A DNA stretch of 64,000 bases from positions 248,001 through 312,000 of the forward strand of contig JACKCM010000008.1 of the NCBI GenBank assembly GCA_020634035.1. The letters are read 5' to 3'. Under the pieces are notes generated by a model. That model made no database searches, was not told the DNA's origin, and was given only the letters and a program-made list of their open reading frames with translations. Positions 1 to 8,032 of the stretch are shown here, in pieces. The stretch comes from Candidatus Obscuribacterales bacterium (GTDB lineage Bacteria > Cyanobacteriota > Vampirovibrionia > Obscuribacterales > Obscuribacteraceae). Both the position numbers and the translations under genes were made by a program. The number at the start of each line of letters is the position of its first letter. Position 1 is the first letter of the stretch.

Positions 1-5
1 TTTTC

Positions 6-1316
6 ATGGTGGTTTTTCCACTGCCCGTGGTCTATCCACTGGTGATGGCGAAGACCGTTATTTCACCGGTAGAGATTCTCTTTGTCTTTCTTTCTATCGC
101 CTCGGCATTCTGGTTGTTTCGCTGCCTGTCTAACTATACGAAAGCCAGGGATTCTCGTCTGATTTTCAATGAGGATGGTCTGGTTCTGCCGCGCAAACAG
201 GGTGATATCGGTGATGGTGCCCGGGGGCTGAGCTGGGGGCAGGTGGAGCGTATCTTCGTCGAGCCCCTGGGAAAGAGCGACGAAAAAATAGTATTCAGGC
301 TCGGCAAAGGAGGCGAGACCATCGCCATAAAGACGTCGTCTCTGGGCGTAGAAGAACTAGATAAACTGATCTCCGCCTGTGATCTGTGGGCTGAAAAGAC
401 GAGTCGGGACAAGAGTTTCGACAATATGGTCGAGAAGGTGGTCCGTGGCAGGGTAGAAGCGGAGCAGACGAGCTTTACCGGCATATGGATGGAAGAAGCC
501 GAGCGCCGCATCTCTACCACCCCATTTCAGCCTCTAGAGCCGGGGACTCGGCTGCAAGACGGCCGAATCAAAATAATCCAGCTCCTCACAGCAGGAGGCT
601 GGTCGGCGATTTATCTATGCGAATGGAAAGGCAAGACCCCGGCCATTTTGAAAGAGGCGGTGGTGCCGCCCACCGCCAACGAAAGTTTGAAGGAAAAAGC
701 CCGGGAGCACTTCGAACGAGAGGCGGTCTTGCTCTCTGGCCTGGAGCATCCGAGAGTCGCCCGGGTAATCGATTATTTTGTCGAGAATAGCAGGCAATAC
801 ATGCTTCTTGAGCGAATCAACGGATCTACTTTGCGAAATTATGTCCGGGATCGCGGTGCTGTTTCGGAGCATCAGGCGCTGATCTGGGCTCGCGAAATCG
901 CCGAGATTGTCTCATATCTGCATAGCCGCACTCCGCCCATTATTCACCGCGATCTGACCCCGGAGAATCTCGTGCTCGATATGCGCGGTTCTCTGGTGCT
1001 GGTGGATTTCGGTGCCGCCAATGAGTTTGTCGGGACGGTGACCGGTACCCTTGTGGGCAAGCCTTCTTATATAGCCCCGGAGCAGTTCTCCGGTCGAGCC
1101 TGTCTGGAGAGCGACCTCTATTCGCTGGGGGCGGTGCTCCATTTTATGCTTACGGCAAAAGAGCCGGAGCCTCTTTCGGTAAACAGTCCGCGCAAGATTA
1201 ATGCCCAGGTATCCGAGGCTTTCGATACTCTTGTGCAAGACCTCATGACCCTGGCTCCGTCAGGGCGGATTGCCTCGGCAGAAGAGGTCGGCAAGAGACT
1301 TTCGAATCTATCTTAG
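6..1316 (+). CDS. Membrane-associated Ser/Thr protein kinase (possibly 5'-truncated by window edge)
   Basis: Likely phosphorylates Ser/Thr on unidentified proteins. The first ~45 residues hold hydrophobic segments, so the protein is probably membrane anchored, followed by a ~120-residue region I do not recognise. The kinase domain lies at about residues 187-436: a Gly-loop-like LTAGGWSAIY, Lys216 in AILKEA, the catalytic loop HRDLTPEN at 314-321, DFG at 334-336 and APE near 357. HRDLTPEN in place of HRDLKPEN puts Thr where the usual catalytic-loop Lys sits, so activity may be altered. The frame is open to the left edge with no stop in bases 3-5, so the true start may lie upstream. A weak hairpin with a T-run follows the stop. 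Confidence 0.85.
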   Translation: MVVFPLPVVYPLVMAKTVISPVEILFVFLSIASAFWLFRCLSNYTKARDSRLIFNEDGLVLPRKQGDIGDGARGLSWGQVERIFVEPLGKSDEKIVFRLGKGGETIAIKTSSLGVEELDKLISACDLWAEKTSRDKSFDNMVEKVVRGRVEAEQTSFTGIWMEEAERRISTTPFQPLEPGTRLQDGRIKIIQLLTAGGWSAIYLCEWKGKTPAILKEAVVPPTANESLKEKAREHFEREAVLLSGLEHPRVARVIDYFVENSRQYMLLERINGSTLRNYVRDRGAVSEHQALIWAREIAEIVSYLHSRTPPIIHRDLTPENLVLDMRGSLVLVDFGAANEFVGTVTGTLVGKPSYIAPEQFSGRACLESDLYSLGAVLHFMLTAKEPEPLSVNSPRKINAQVSEAFDTLVQDLMTLAPSGRIASAEEVGKRLSNLS

Positions 1317-1327
1317 ATTTTATATCG

Positions 1328-1347
1328 CCGAGGAAAATCGGTTTTTT
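1328..1347 (+). terminator. Possible weak intrinsic terminator after the kinase gene
   Basis: CCGA and TCGG (1328-1331 and 1338-1341) can pair around a 6-base loop and are followed directly by six T (1342-1347). The stem is only 4 bp, or 5 with a G-T pair, so termination would be weak. It lies 12 bases after the kinase stop codon. Confidence 0.35.
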
Positions 1348-1405
1348 GAGGGTAAATATTAAAAAGGCCGACAGCCGGTTTTGACAATGGCAGAAATCAA
1401 GCTCT

Positions 1406-2131
1406 ATGAACAAGAAAAAGCGAGAGGATGAATCACAGGTCGTTTTCGACAATCAGTTCCATCGAAATCTGACCGGTGTAAGAAACTCGGCTGTGCAGCA
1501 GAACCATCCCGATATCAATGCCATGGTGATGGAGCATCATCAAGCTGCCCGTGGCGCCCTGACCCACAGTACTCTCTACTCGATGCCCAGCGCGGCAACC
1601 CGGTCGGACGAGCAACGTCAGGACTTCGAGCGCTCTGTTCAGTTTGACGATCAAGCTCCTGCGGTTTTCAACTTTCGCTATGCCGCCAGACAGCTCGAGA
1701 AAGAGACTAAAAGAGCGATAAAGTTTAATCGACCTCTGACCATGGCCATTGTCGGCTTTCACGAATTGCCGCTGGTCTACAGCAAGTACGGCGTGCTTGC
1801 CCAGGAACAGTCGATTCGCTATCTAGGAGAGACTTTTGCTGGTTTTGTCGACCTCGATATCGACATCGTAGCTCGTTACGAGAGCTATCGATTTATGCTC
1901 GTTCTGCCGGAACATCCGCCGGACAAAGCGGTGAAGCGATTTGAAGAGATGAGGCAGCATTTTGCCACTGTGCCTGTGCAGTACCACCAATACAAGTTCT
2001 TGCTGGAAGGCAGTTTCGGCATCGTTTCGGTTCCCCATCACGGCAAAGACTGGAAAGAGCTTTTGGCTAAGGCTGACCTGGCGGCGGATATGGTCATCGA
2101 AGCCGGAGGCAATTCCCTGGGTTCTTGCTGA
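1406..2131 (+). CDS. Protein with C-terminal degenerate GGDEF-like domain
   Basis: A soluble protein of 241 aa with no signal peptide. Residues 1-85 are polar and unrecognised. Residues ~88-238 follow the GGDEF/nucleotide-cyclase pattern of helices and strands, but the signature loop reads RYESYRF (157-163) followed by MLVLPE where active enzymes have R-x-GGDEF-x-x-LLP. No Gly-Gly-Asp/Glu-Glu-Phe remains, so cyclase activity is not expected; a binding or scaffolding role is inferred. The ATG at 1406 has no strong ribosome binding site, so the start could be further in. It follows a kinase gene by 89 bp on the same strand, which makes a functional link plausible but unproven. The DUF4388 protein at 8033-9718 has a similarly degenerate domain. 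Confidence 0.65.
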   Translation: MNKKKREDESQVVFDNQFHRNLTGVRNSAVQQNHPDINAMVMEHHQAARGALTHSTLYSMPSAATRSDEQRQDFERSVQFDDQAPAVFNFRYAARQLEKETKRAIKFNRPLTMAIVGFHELPLVYSKYGVLAQEQSIRYLGETFAGFVDLDIDIVARYESYRFMLVLPEHPPDKAVKRFEEMRQHFATVPVQYHQYKFLLEGSFGIVSVPHHGKDWKELLAKADLAADMVIEAGGNSLGSC

Positions 2132-2177
2132 GTCAGTTAAGCTTGATGCCGCCGGCTAAAACCGGTACATTTTAGCT

Positions 2178-2426
2178 ATGGAAACCATGGCTTTATCTCC
2201 TGATTTGCTCTCGCTTCTCATCGGTGTGCCGGTGGCCATATTTGTGTTGGGCACATTTGTCGCCTTTCTCTTTTATAAATTCACCCGCTTTGTGGTCGGC
2301 ACCCTGGTTAAAATCGGGCTCTCTTTTATCGTATTGCTCTCTTCGCTGGGTTCCGGTTTCTATCTATACAAGAACCCTTCTTTTCTCAAAGAGATTAAAA
2401 AGAGTGTCAGCGTTTTACTTCGCTGA
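2178..2426 (+). CDS. Small two-helix membrane protein, function unknown
   Basis: An 82-aa protein with two predicted membrane segments (about residues 12-34 and 42-64) joined by a short FYKFTRF turn, ending in a basic tail rich in Lys. No family recognised. It is 46 bp downstream of the degenerate GGDEF gene on the same strand and may be co-transcribed. ATG codons at 2178 and 2187 are both possible starts. Its last 20 bp overlap the 3' end of the convergent gene at 2407-3372. Confidence 0.55.
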   Translation: METMALSPDLLSLLIGVPVAIFVLGTFVAFLFYKFTRFVVGTLVKIGLSFIVLLSSLGSGFYLYKNPSFLKEIKKSVSVLLR

Positions 2427-3372
2427 ATTGAGGATAGAGCTCCCGGGTCTCTTGCTCTAACTCTGATTGAAATTCTTCTACAGCTTTTGTGCCGGCTAAA
2501 TCTATCAGGGCTTCTCGATAGATGTGGAGCTCTTCTTTCAGGCTCTCCAGATCTCGCGTCTGTTTGCGCAGCGTATACTCTACGGAGAACTGGCCGGCGG
2601 TGTCGAGATGCGCCTGGGCTTGCAAGGCCATCGCCTTTAGCGCTCTTAAATCATCTTCTGCCGAGAGCAGATTGTTGTGGAATTTCTTGTATTGCCGATA
2701 GCGCAAAACCAGCTTGTCTGCGGTTTCTCGTACCATTTGATAAAGTAGAATCTGCTCGACTTGAGTTACTCTCAGCTTCTCCAGGTCGCTTCTGTCTTTC
2801 TTGTCGAAGACAGTATTCAATAGAGAAAGGCCCAGACTGGTGGCAGCGGAGCCGCCTATTCCGGGGCTGATCGCTCTGATCGAACCAACCCCGCCATAGA
2901 GTGCGGCGCTCAGGGTGCGCATCATGAGCGAGGTGATCTTACCTGGATCGGAGGATGGTATCAGTTTTTGCAGGACGAAATTGATCTCGGGAGAATTAGC
3001 CAGGGTGGCCTGCCAGAGCGCCGCCAGTTGCTGCTTCTCTTTCTCTCTGGTCTCGTCTTTGATTCTTGCCGTTTCTTCTGCACTTTCTATTAGAGGCAGT
3101 GGTACCAGATTCAGTGACCTGGCCTGATCGGCTTTTCGCTCGTTTAATGATTCAAGGCTTTGTGGCTTTGTCGTTTTTACATCAATCGGGGCCAGTAGAG
3201 GAGAGCCCTCTTCCAGGGGAGACTTGGGCTTATACTGATTGGCTTCTATATGCATATTGATAGGCAGCTTTAGCTCATTGCTATCGAGGGCGAAGCCACG
3301 GGCAGGCTCTAGAAGAAGAAACAGAGCAGTGAGACGACAGATCCTTGCAAGGGATGAAGAAGAAGAGGACAT
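2407..3372 (-). CDS. Secreted helical protein, function unknown
   Basis: A 321-aa protein with a likely signal peptide (residues ~1-29: Ser-rich start, Arg residues, hydrophobic LTALFLLL, then a small-residue cleavage region before ALDS), pointing to a periplasmic or outer-membrane location. Residues 75-130 are charged and helical. A Gly/Ala/Ser-rich stretch (~160-190) could be a membrane-inserting or flexible segment. The last ~110 residues are strongly heptad-like with Leu, Glu and Lys and look like a coiled coil. I recognise no named family. It has no same-strand partner within 160 bp. Confidence 0.65.
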   Translation of the reverse strand: MSSSSSSLARICRLTALFLLLEPARGFALDSNELKLPINMHIEANQYKPKSPLEEGSPLLAPIDVKTTKPQSLESLNERKADQARSLNLVPLPLIESAEETARIKDETREKEKQQLAALWQATLANSPEINFVLQKLIPSSDPGKITSLMMRTLSAALYGGVGSIRAISPGIGGSAATSLGLSLLNTVFDKKDRSDLEKLRVTQVEQILLYQMVRETADKLVLRYRQYKKFHNNLLSAEDDLRALKAMALQAQAHLDTAGQFSVEYTLRKQTRDLESLKEELHIYREALIDLAGTKAVEEFQSELEQETRELYPQFSEVKR

Positions 3373-3539
3373 GGTAATTACCTTTGACAGGCCTATCCGG
3401 CTCGATCAGCGACGTTGTCTATCTCTTTTCGAGTCGCCTTGACATCGTTGGATAACAGAGACTTTTGTCCAACAATGACGGCAAAGTCAGAGACGATAAG
3501 CCTTATCGCATTCGTAAGGAATCTGTTAGATGATGCTGC

Positions 3540-6194
3540 TTAGCTGTTGCGCTTCAAAATCTCTTTTGCTTTTTTATAGATCGCTTCGGCGTTTTCGTTC
3601 TGACCGAGTTTCTTCACCACTTTGGCATAGTCGGTCAGGGTTCGCCCTATATCTTCGTGGTCTTTGTCTAGCATCGCTTTTCTTATTTCGAGCACACGCG
3701 AGAATTCGTCTTCGGCTTCTTCGAGCTTTTCGAGACGATAGTGAATGGTACCCAGGGAATGCAGATAGTCGGCAAAGGCGAGAGGATCTTTGCGCTCTTT
3801 CTTTTCGTACAAAGCCACGGCTTTTTTCATGAAGGGTTCGGCTTTGTCGAAGAACTTCTGAATACACAGGGTCATGGCCAGGTTGTTGTAGTCTTCGATT
3901 AGATCCGGGCTTTCCGGACCGAGGTCGTTGAGCTTGTGAACAAGAATGCGCTCATAGATAACCTGAGCTTCTTTATAGTTGCCCTGCTCGAAATGTCTTT
4001 CAGCCAGCCTTTCGAATGCTTCTCCCAGGGCATCGTCGTCCTGGGCTCCTTCGCCGGCTCCGGCAAATTTGTTGGCGGCGCTGGGCTCTTTGGCTATGAG
4101 AGCGGCTAGTTGCCTGGCTTTTGCCGCTTCAGGCATTATAGTATCGGCATGGCGTCCTTTTCTTTTTATGCCTTTGGCGCTGTCGTGTTGCTGCGATCCC
4201 TGCTCTATTTGAGCAAGCAGCTCTTCTGCCGAGAGGCCTTTTAGAGAGTCTGTTTCTGCTTCGGCTTTTACCGGTTCTGGTGCTGATTCCGGTTCTGGTA
4301 CAGATACGGATACAGGTACAGGTTCCGGCTCCGGAGTCGGCTCTGGAGCTGATTCTTCGGTATCGGGGCCTTTTTGAATCAAGTTTCCTAGTAAGCCACC
4401 CATTTTTTTAGGTGGTGCGTCGGCGCGGGAGCTTTCGTCCGAACCTCCACCAAGACCCTGGAGCAGGGCACCGAGTCCGCCACCAGTCTCTTCTTCCTGG
4501 GCGACTGCGGCAGCCTGGGCAACCGGGACTTTTTCCTCTTCCGGTTGTTCTTGTACTTTCTCTTGTGCTATTACTTCTACAGCTTCTTCGGCAGCTTCTT
4601 CTTCGTGAGGCTCTTCGCCATTGCGCAGCGGTCCCAGGAGGGTGTCCAGGGTGGGAGGAGTGGACTGAGATTTTACCGGTTCTGGTTCTGGTACAGGTTC
4701 AGGTTCAGGTTCGGGTTCCGGCTCGGGCTCTGGTTCTGGCTCAGCAACCTTTTCTTCTTCTACTTCTTCTGTGGGTTTGACCGCAAGGGCGGCAAGCAGG
4801 CTTTTCGGAACGACCGACTCTTCTTCCTCTTCTACAACCTCGTTTTGAACTGGCTCCGGCTCGGGCTCAGGCTCTTTTATTACTTCTTGCACCGGTTCCG
4901 ACGAGGTCAGTTTTCCGGCAGAAAGGGCAGCCATGTTTTCGCGGGTCTGTTTCATCAGGTTCTTTTCGCCGCGCATCTTCAGACCACTTTCCGGGCTCCA
5001 TTTAAGGTCTCGCAGTGCTTGCTCGAAACTGGGAGAAGCGCTCTGGCTCTGGTGCAAACAATAGTCGAGCGCGGCTATGGCATCGTCCGGGTTGAGCCAG
5101 CCTTTTGATACCATCTGGTAGCAACGCAGGGTGGCTTGCAGAGTGGGAACATCCATGAATCCGGTCAGTACCAGGACTTTTCCTATGAGGGCGGCATCAT
5201 GGGCGGTAATGTCGAAAGCTTTGTCGATGTCTTCATCGGTGACCACACGAGCCATTTTGACCAGGGTGCGGTAGTCTATAGGGGGCTTGTCCGGCGCTTC
5301 GATGGTGGCACTATCGGTGACTTCTTTCAGCGCTTCTTCCGGTGAGACACCGGTAGAGAAGACTTCGGAGAGACATTCGCAGGCTTTGAGAGGATCTAAT
5401 TCGTCGCTCTTCACACAGGTCTGGAAGAAGAGTGCGGCATCGAGCAGCTCTTGAGAGATAAGCTGCTGGGATACCAGGACGGTACCGATTGGTTGCTGGT
5501 TGGCCAGACCCCATTCCAGGGCGTCCATCACATCGTTTTCCGATAGAATGCCTGCCATGACCAGCAATTCGCCCAGTCTGACAATCTGTTTTTTCTTCTC
5601 TGGCTTTTTCTCTTCTTCTTTACCGGCAGTCGCTTCGACTCCGGCTAGCTCTTGAAGGGCTTTGACTGCCTCTTCTCTGGACATCATCTCGTCCCGGAGG
5701 CGGACCTGGATATCGAGAGCCTTTTCTAAAAATTCGGCTTGTATTGCTTCATTTAGAACCAGCATCCGGCCGAGGGGCATGCCGGTATTCAGCCCCTGTT
5801 CCATCGCTTGAGAGAGCTGATCCTGGCTGATTATCGAAGCATCCACCAGCAATTCGCCAAGTTTGCCGGTGCGGGCTCTTTTGGCAGCGTTAGCGTCATA
5901 GTCCTCGAGGACATCGGCAAAGGAGGCGCCAATTTTTCTGGCGACCTTTATGCACTGTACGGCGACATTTATATCTATAGTATGGTCCCGCAGCATGGAC
6001 TGAGCTTCCAGGGCGACCTGCAGGTCTTTCGGGGTCAGATGACCGGACATGACCAGGACCTGACCTATCTGAAGCTTCTTAGAACGGGAATGTTTGACGG
6101 CTTCTTGTAGCTGAGGCGGCGATAATACGCCGGCTTGCACAAGAAGATCGCCAAGCCGGGCACTATTAGAATATCTGCGAAAAATAGATGACAC
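3540..6194 (-). CDS. Four MshEN/GspE-N-like repeats, Pro/Glu-rich linker and C-terminal TPRs
   Basis: An 884-aa, apparently cytoplasmic protein. Residues ~13-398 hold four repeats of ~90-100 aa with the pattern LGxLLVxAGxLSxxQLxxA...IGxVLVxxxxI...L (around 13-100, 110-190, 205-297, 307-398). This resembles the N-terminal domain of type II secretion/type IV pilus ATPases (MshEN), which binds c-di-GMP in some proteins. The fourth copy is the most diverged. Residues ~430-680 are low complexity with long EP tracts and Gly-rich patches. The last ~170 residues are TPRs of the kinesin-light-chain type (pattern DYNNLAMTL, AEPFMKKAVALYE). No ATPase domain is present, so these repeats are detached from their usual partner. 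The start is GTG with no clear ribosome binding site. Confidence 0.8.
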   Translation of the reverse strand: MSSIFRRYSNSARLGDLLVQAGVLSPPQLQEAVKHSRSKKLQIGQVLVMSGHLTPKDLQVALEAQSMLRDHTIDINVAVQCIKVARKIGASFADVLEDYDANAAKRARTGKLGELLVDASIISQDQLSQAMEQGLNTGMPLGRMLVLNEAIQAEFLEKALDIQVRLRDEMMSREEAVKALQELAGVEATAGKEEEKKPEKKKQIVRLGELLVMAGILSENDVMDALEWGLANQQPIGTVLVSQQLISQELLDAALFFQTCVKSDELDPLKACECLSEVFSTGVSPEEALKEVTDSATIEAPDKPPIDYRTLVKMARVVTDEDIDKAFDITAHDAALIGKVLVLTGFMDVPTLQATLRCYQMVSKGWLNPDDAIAALDYCLHQSQSASPSFEQALRDLKWSPESGLKMRGEKNLMKQTRENMAALSAGKLTSSEPVQEVIKEPEPEPEPVQNEVVEEEEESVVPKSLLAALAVKPTEEVEEEKVAEPEPEPEPEPEPEPEPVPEPEPVKSQSTPPTLDTLLGPLRNGEEPHEEEAAEEAVEVIAQEKVQEQPEEEKVPVAQAAAVAQEEETGGGLGALLQGLGGGSDESSRADAPPKKMGGLLGNLIQKGPDTEESAPEPTPEPEPVPVSVSVPEPESAPEPVKAEAETDSLKGLSAEELLAQIEQGSQQHDSAKGIKRKGRHADTIMPEAAKARQLAALIAKEPSAANKFAGAGEGAQDDDALGEAFERLAERHFEQGNYKEAQVIYERILVHKLNDLGPESPDLIEDYNNLAMTLCIQKFFDKAEPFMKKAVALYEKKERKDPLAFADYLHSLGTIHYRLEKLEEAEDEFSRVLEIRKAMLDKDHEDIGRTLTDYAKVVKKLGQNENAEAIYKKAKEILKRNS

Positions 6195-6305
6195 CAGAAT
6201 AAACCGGATAACTAAATGAAATCGCTCCCGCTACTATATCATCTTGCCCATATTCACCAGGATTTGCGCACACCTGGCTAATTGCGCGGCAGATTTATAA
6301 ATTAT

Positions 6306-6821
6306 CTACTTATTTAAGGCCTCTTTATAAGACAGGAGAGTGAATTCGTCGAAAAGAACGAATTTTATTCGGTCAGGCTTCTGGTGATTTGCGCAGAACT
6401 CTTTTACGGTCGCTATTGCTATTGCGGCTGCTCTATCCACAGGAAAGCCATAGGCGCCGGTGCTGATGGAAGGAAATGCAATGCTGCCTATTTCGTATTG
6501 TTCGGCAAGCTCGAGGCTGGAGCGATAGGCGCTGGCTAGAACCATATCTTCGTTTCCGGTGCCGTCGCGCCAGATCGGTCCTACTGTGTGGATAACGAAG
6601 CGGGCTTTCAGATTGCCACCGCCGGTGATTACAGCTTTGCCCGGGGGCAGCCTGCCTTCGAGGGCGACTATCTGTTTGCATTCTTCTTTTATGGAGGGAC
6701 CGCCGGCTCTATGGATGGCTCCGTCTACTCCGCCTCCGCCCATCAGGGACGAATTGGCGGCATTGACTATGGCATCTGTCTCTTCTCGGGTTATATCACC
6801 ACGAACGAGACTGATGGTCAT
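6306..6821 (-). CDS. Macrodomain protein, O-acetyl-ADP-ribose deacetylase-like
   Basis: A 171-aa single macrodomain close to the YmdB/MacroD type, which removes the acetyl group of O-acetyl-ADP-ribose or ADP-ribose from acidic residues. The ligand loops are visible: GDIT near residue 9, VNAANSSLMGGGGVDGAIHRAGG at about 19-41 (quoted here only as the conserved block NAAN...GGGGVDGAIH), and a STGAYGFP loop near 122. Length matches the family. It starts 4 bp after the stop of the unknown gene at 6826-7935, so the two are very probably co-translated. Its substrate is unknown; this may link the upstream protein to ADP-ribose metabolism. Confidence 0.9.
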   Translation of the reverse strand: MTISLVRGDITREETDAIVNAANSSLMGGGGVDGAIHRAGGPSIKEECKQIVALEGRLPPGKAVITGGGNLKARFVIHTVGPIWRDGTGNEDMVLASAYRSSLELAEQYEIGSIAFPSISTGAYGFPVDRAAAIAIATVKEFCANHQKPDRIKFVLFDEFTLLSYKEALNK

Positions 6822-6825
6822 TCAG

Positions 6826-7935
6826 TCAGGACCAGGTTTCTGACGAGAGGAGTTTGGCTTTGATGCCGGTGTGGTCATAATGATCGACAACCGCTTTGCC
6901 GTCGGCATAGTTGATTTCGCGGGTCTCTTTCGGGAACGGGCTGACTTTGCCGCCTGCGCCATCACTGTAGAGGTACTGGACCATGTTGTATTCTACGTTG
7001 CCTTCGTTATAGCGCTCAGATACTCTGGTAAGCGGTCTGCGGTAGCTGTCGAAATGAGAAGTGTTACAGGCACCATCTTCGCCGTAGGAAGTATGCATGG
7101 TTGAGAAGTCGCCTGCTGTCTGGATCTCTGTGGTGCCTTTGGCGTCTACAACCCGGGTGTATTTCGTGTCGGAACCCTTGAATTTGTTTGCCATATCGAG
7201 CTTTGTGGCGAAGAGATAACCTTCTGGGCTACCGTTCAGGTTGTCTAATCCAGTATCGGTTTTTTCTAGACGGGCTAACTCGGGCAGACGTCCTAGTTTT
7301 TGCTCTCGATACCGCGGCATTCCGTCACTGACTCCGATGCCGATATTATTGATTCGGGCTGCTTCGTTGGCTGCGGTCTCTCTGGCCTGGTAGAGATCTT
7401 TTGGAATGGGCATCTCGCGACTGTCTTTCATAGTCGAAGAATCAGCAGGGGTCCGCATTTTGAGGAGCTGAGCGATTGGGGCGGCACCGCCGGCCTCGTT
7501 GCTGTAGATGTCCTTAGAGCGCGGCGCTGGCTGACTATCGTTCAAAGTCAAGGTAAGTTCTGGTACGGTTGATAGCTCTTGTTGAGCCGCTCTTCTAATC
7601 GCTCCGGCAACCCCGTCAGAGGTTATTGGCTCCATGGTGGCAATCGCTGCCGGAACCGGCTGTTCTACAGTTTGAGGTTTTGATTCGGAGTAACCTGACT
7701 TGAACAGAGTCTGGCTCAGGTATTCGTGCTGGAGATTCGGAATCGCCAGCGGTGGGGCGCTCATGTCCGACGCTGATTTCGACCCAGATTTATCTTCCCA
7801 GTCGGAAGAAGGCGGGGGACCAATGCCGCTCGACTTGTCTTTTCCTGCATCTCGACGAAAATTAGGCTGCTCGAAACGACCACCTGTTGCTGAATAGGTG
7901 TCAGAATGATTGGATTCCGCAGGATTGAAGGCCAT
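6826..7935 (-). CDS. Unknown protein upstream of the macrodomain gene
   Basis: A 369-aa protein from the ATG at 7935 (starting MAFNPAESNHS). An earlier in-frame TTG at 8007 would add 24 residues but looks less natural. The first ~230 residues are polar and low in hydrophobics, probably disordered. The last ~130 residues look beta-rich, with recurring Tyr/Asp/Gly pairs (YLYSDGAGG, NYADGKAVVDHYD) a little like YD-repeat proteins, though I would not assign that family. No signal peptide or membrane segment. It sits between the DUF4388 gene (97 bp upstream) and the macrodomain gene (4 bp downstream), all on the minus strand. Confidence 0.6.
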   Translation of the reverse strand: MAFNPAESNHSDTYSATGGRFEQPNFRRDAGKDKSSGIGPPPSSDWEDKSGSKSASDMSAPPLAIPNLQHEYLSQTLFKSGYSESKPQTVEQPVPAAIATMEPITSDGVAGAIRRAAQQELSTVPELTLTLNDSQPAPRSKDIYSNEAGGAAPIAQLLKMRTPADSSTMKDSREMPIPKDLYQARETAANEAARINNIGIGVSDGMPRYREQKLGRLPELARLEKTDTGLDNLNGSPEGYLFATKLDMANKFKGSDTKYTRVVDAKGTTEIQTAGDFSTMHTSYGEDGACNTSHFDSYRRPLTRVSERYNEGNVEYNMVQYLYSDGAGGKVSPFPKETREINYADGKAVVDHYDHTGIKAKLLSSETWS

Positions 7936-8032
7936 GGTCGGGGTGCGCCTGTTAGTAAGTGCTTTGCACAGCACCTTTAATAGTAGATCATAAGAAAGCG
8001 TTGTCAAGCCGAATTAATCTCGGCTTTAACAA

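Noticed and set aside
4545..5108. 187-aa plus-strand frame opposite the EP-rich linker
   Set aside because: It is the antisense of a Pro/Glu tract; the minus-strand gene has recognisable repeats and TPRs at both ends.
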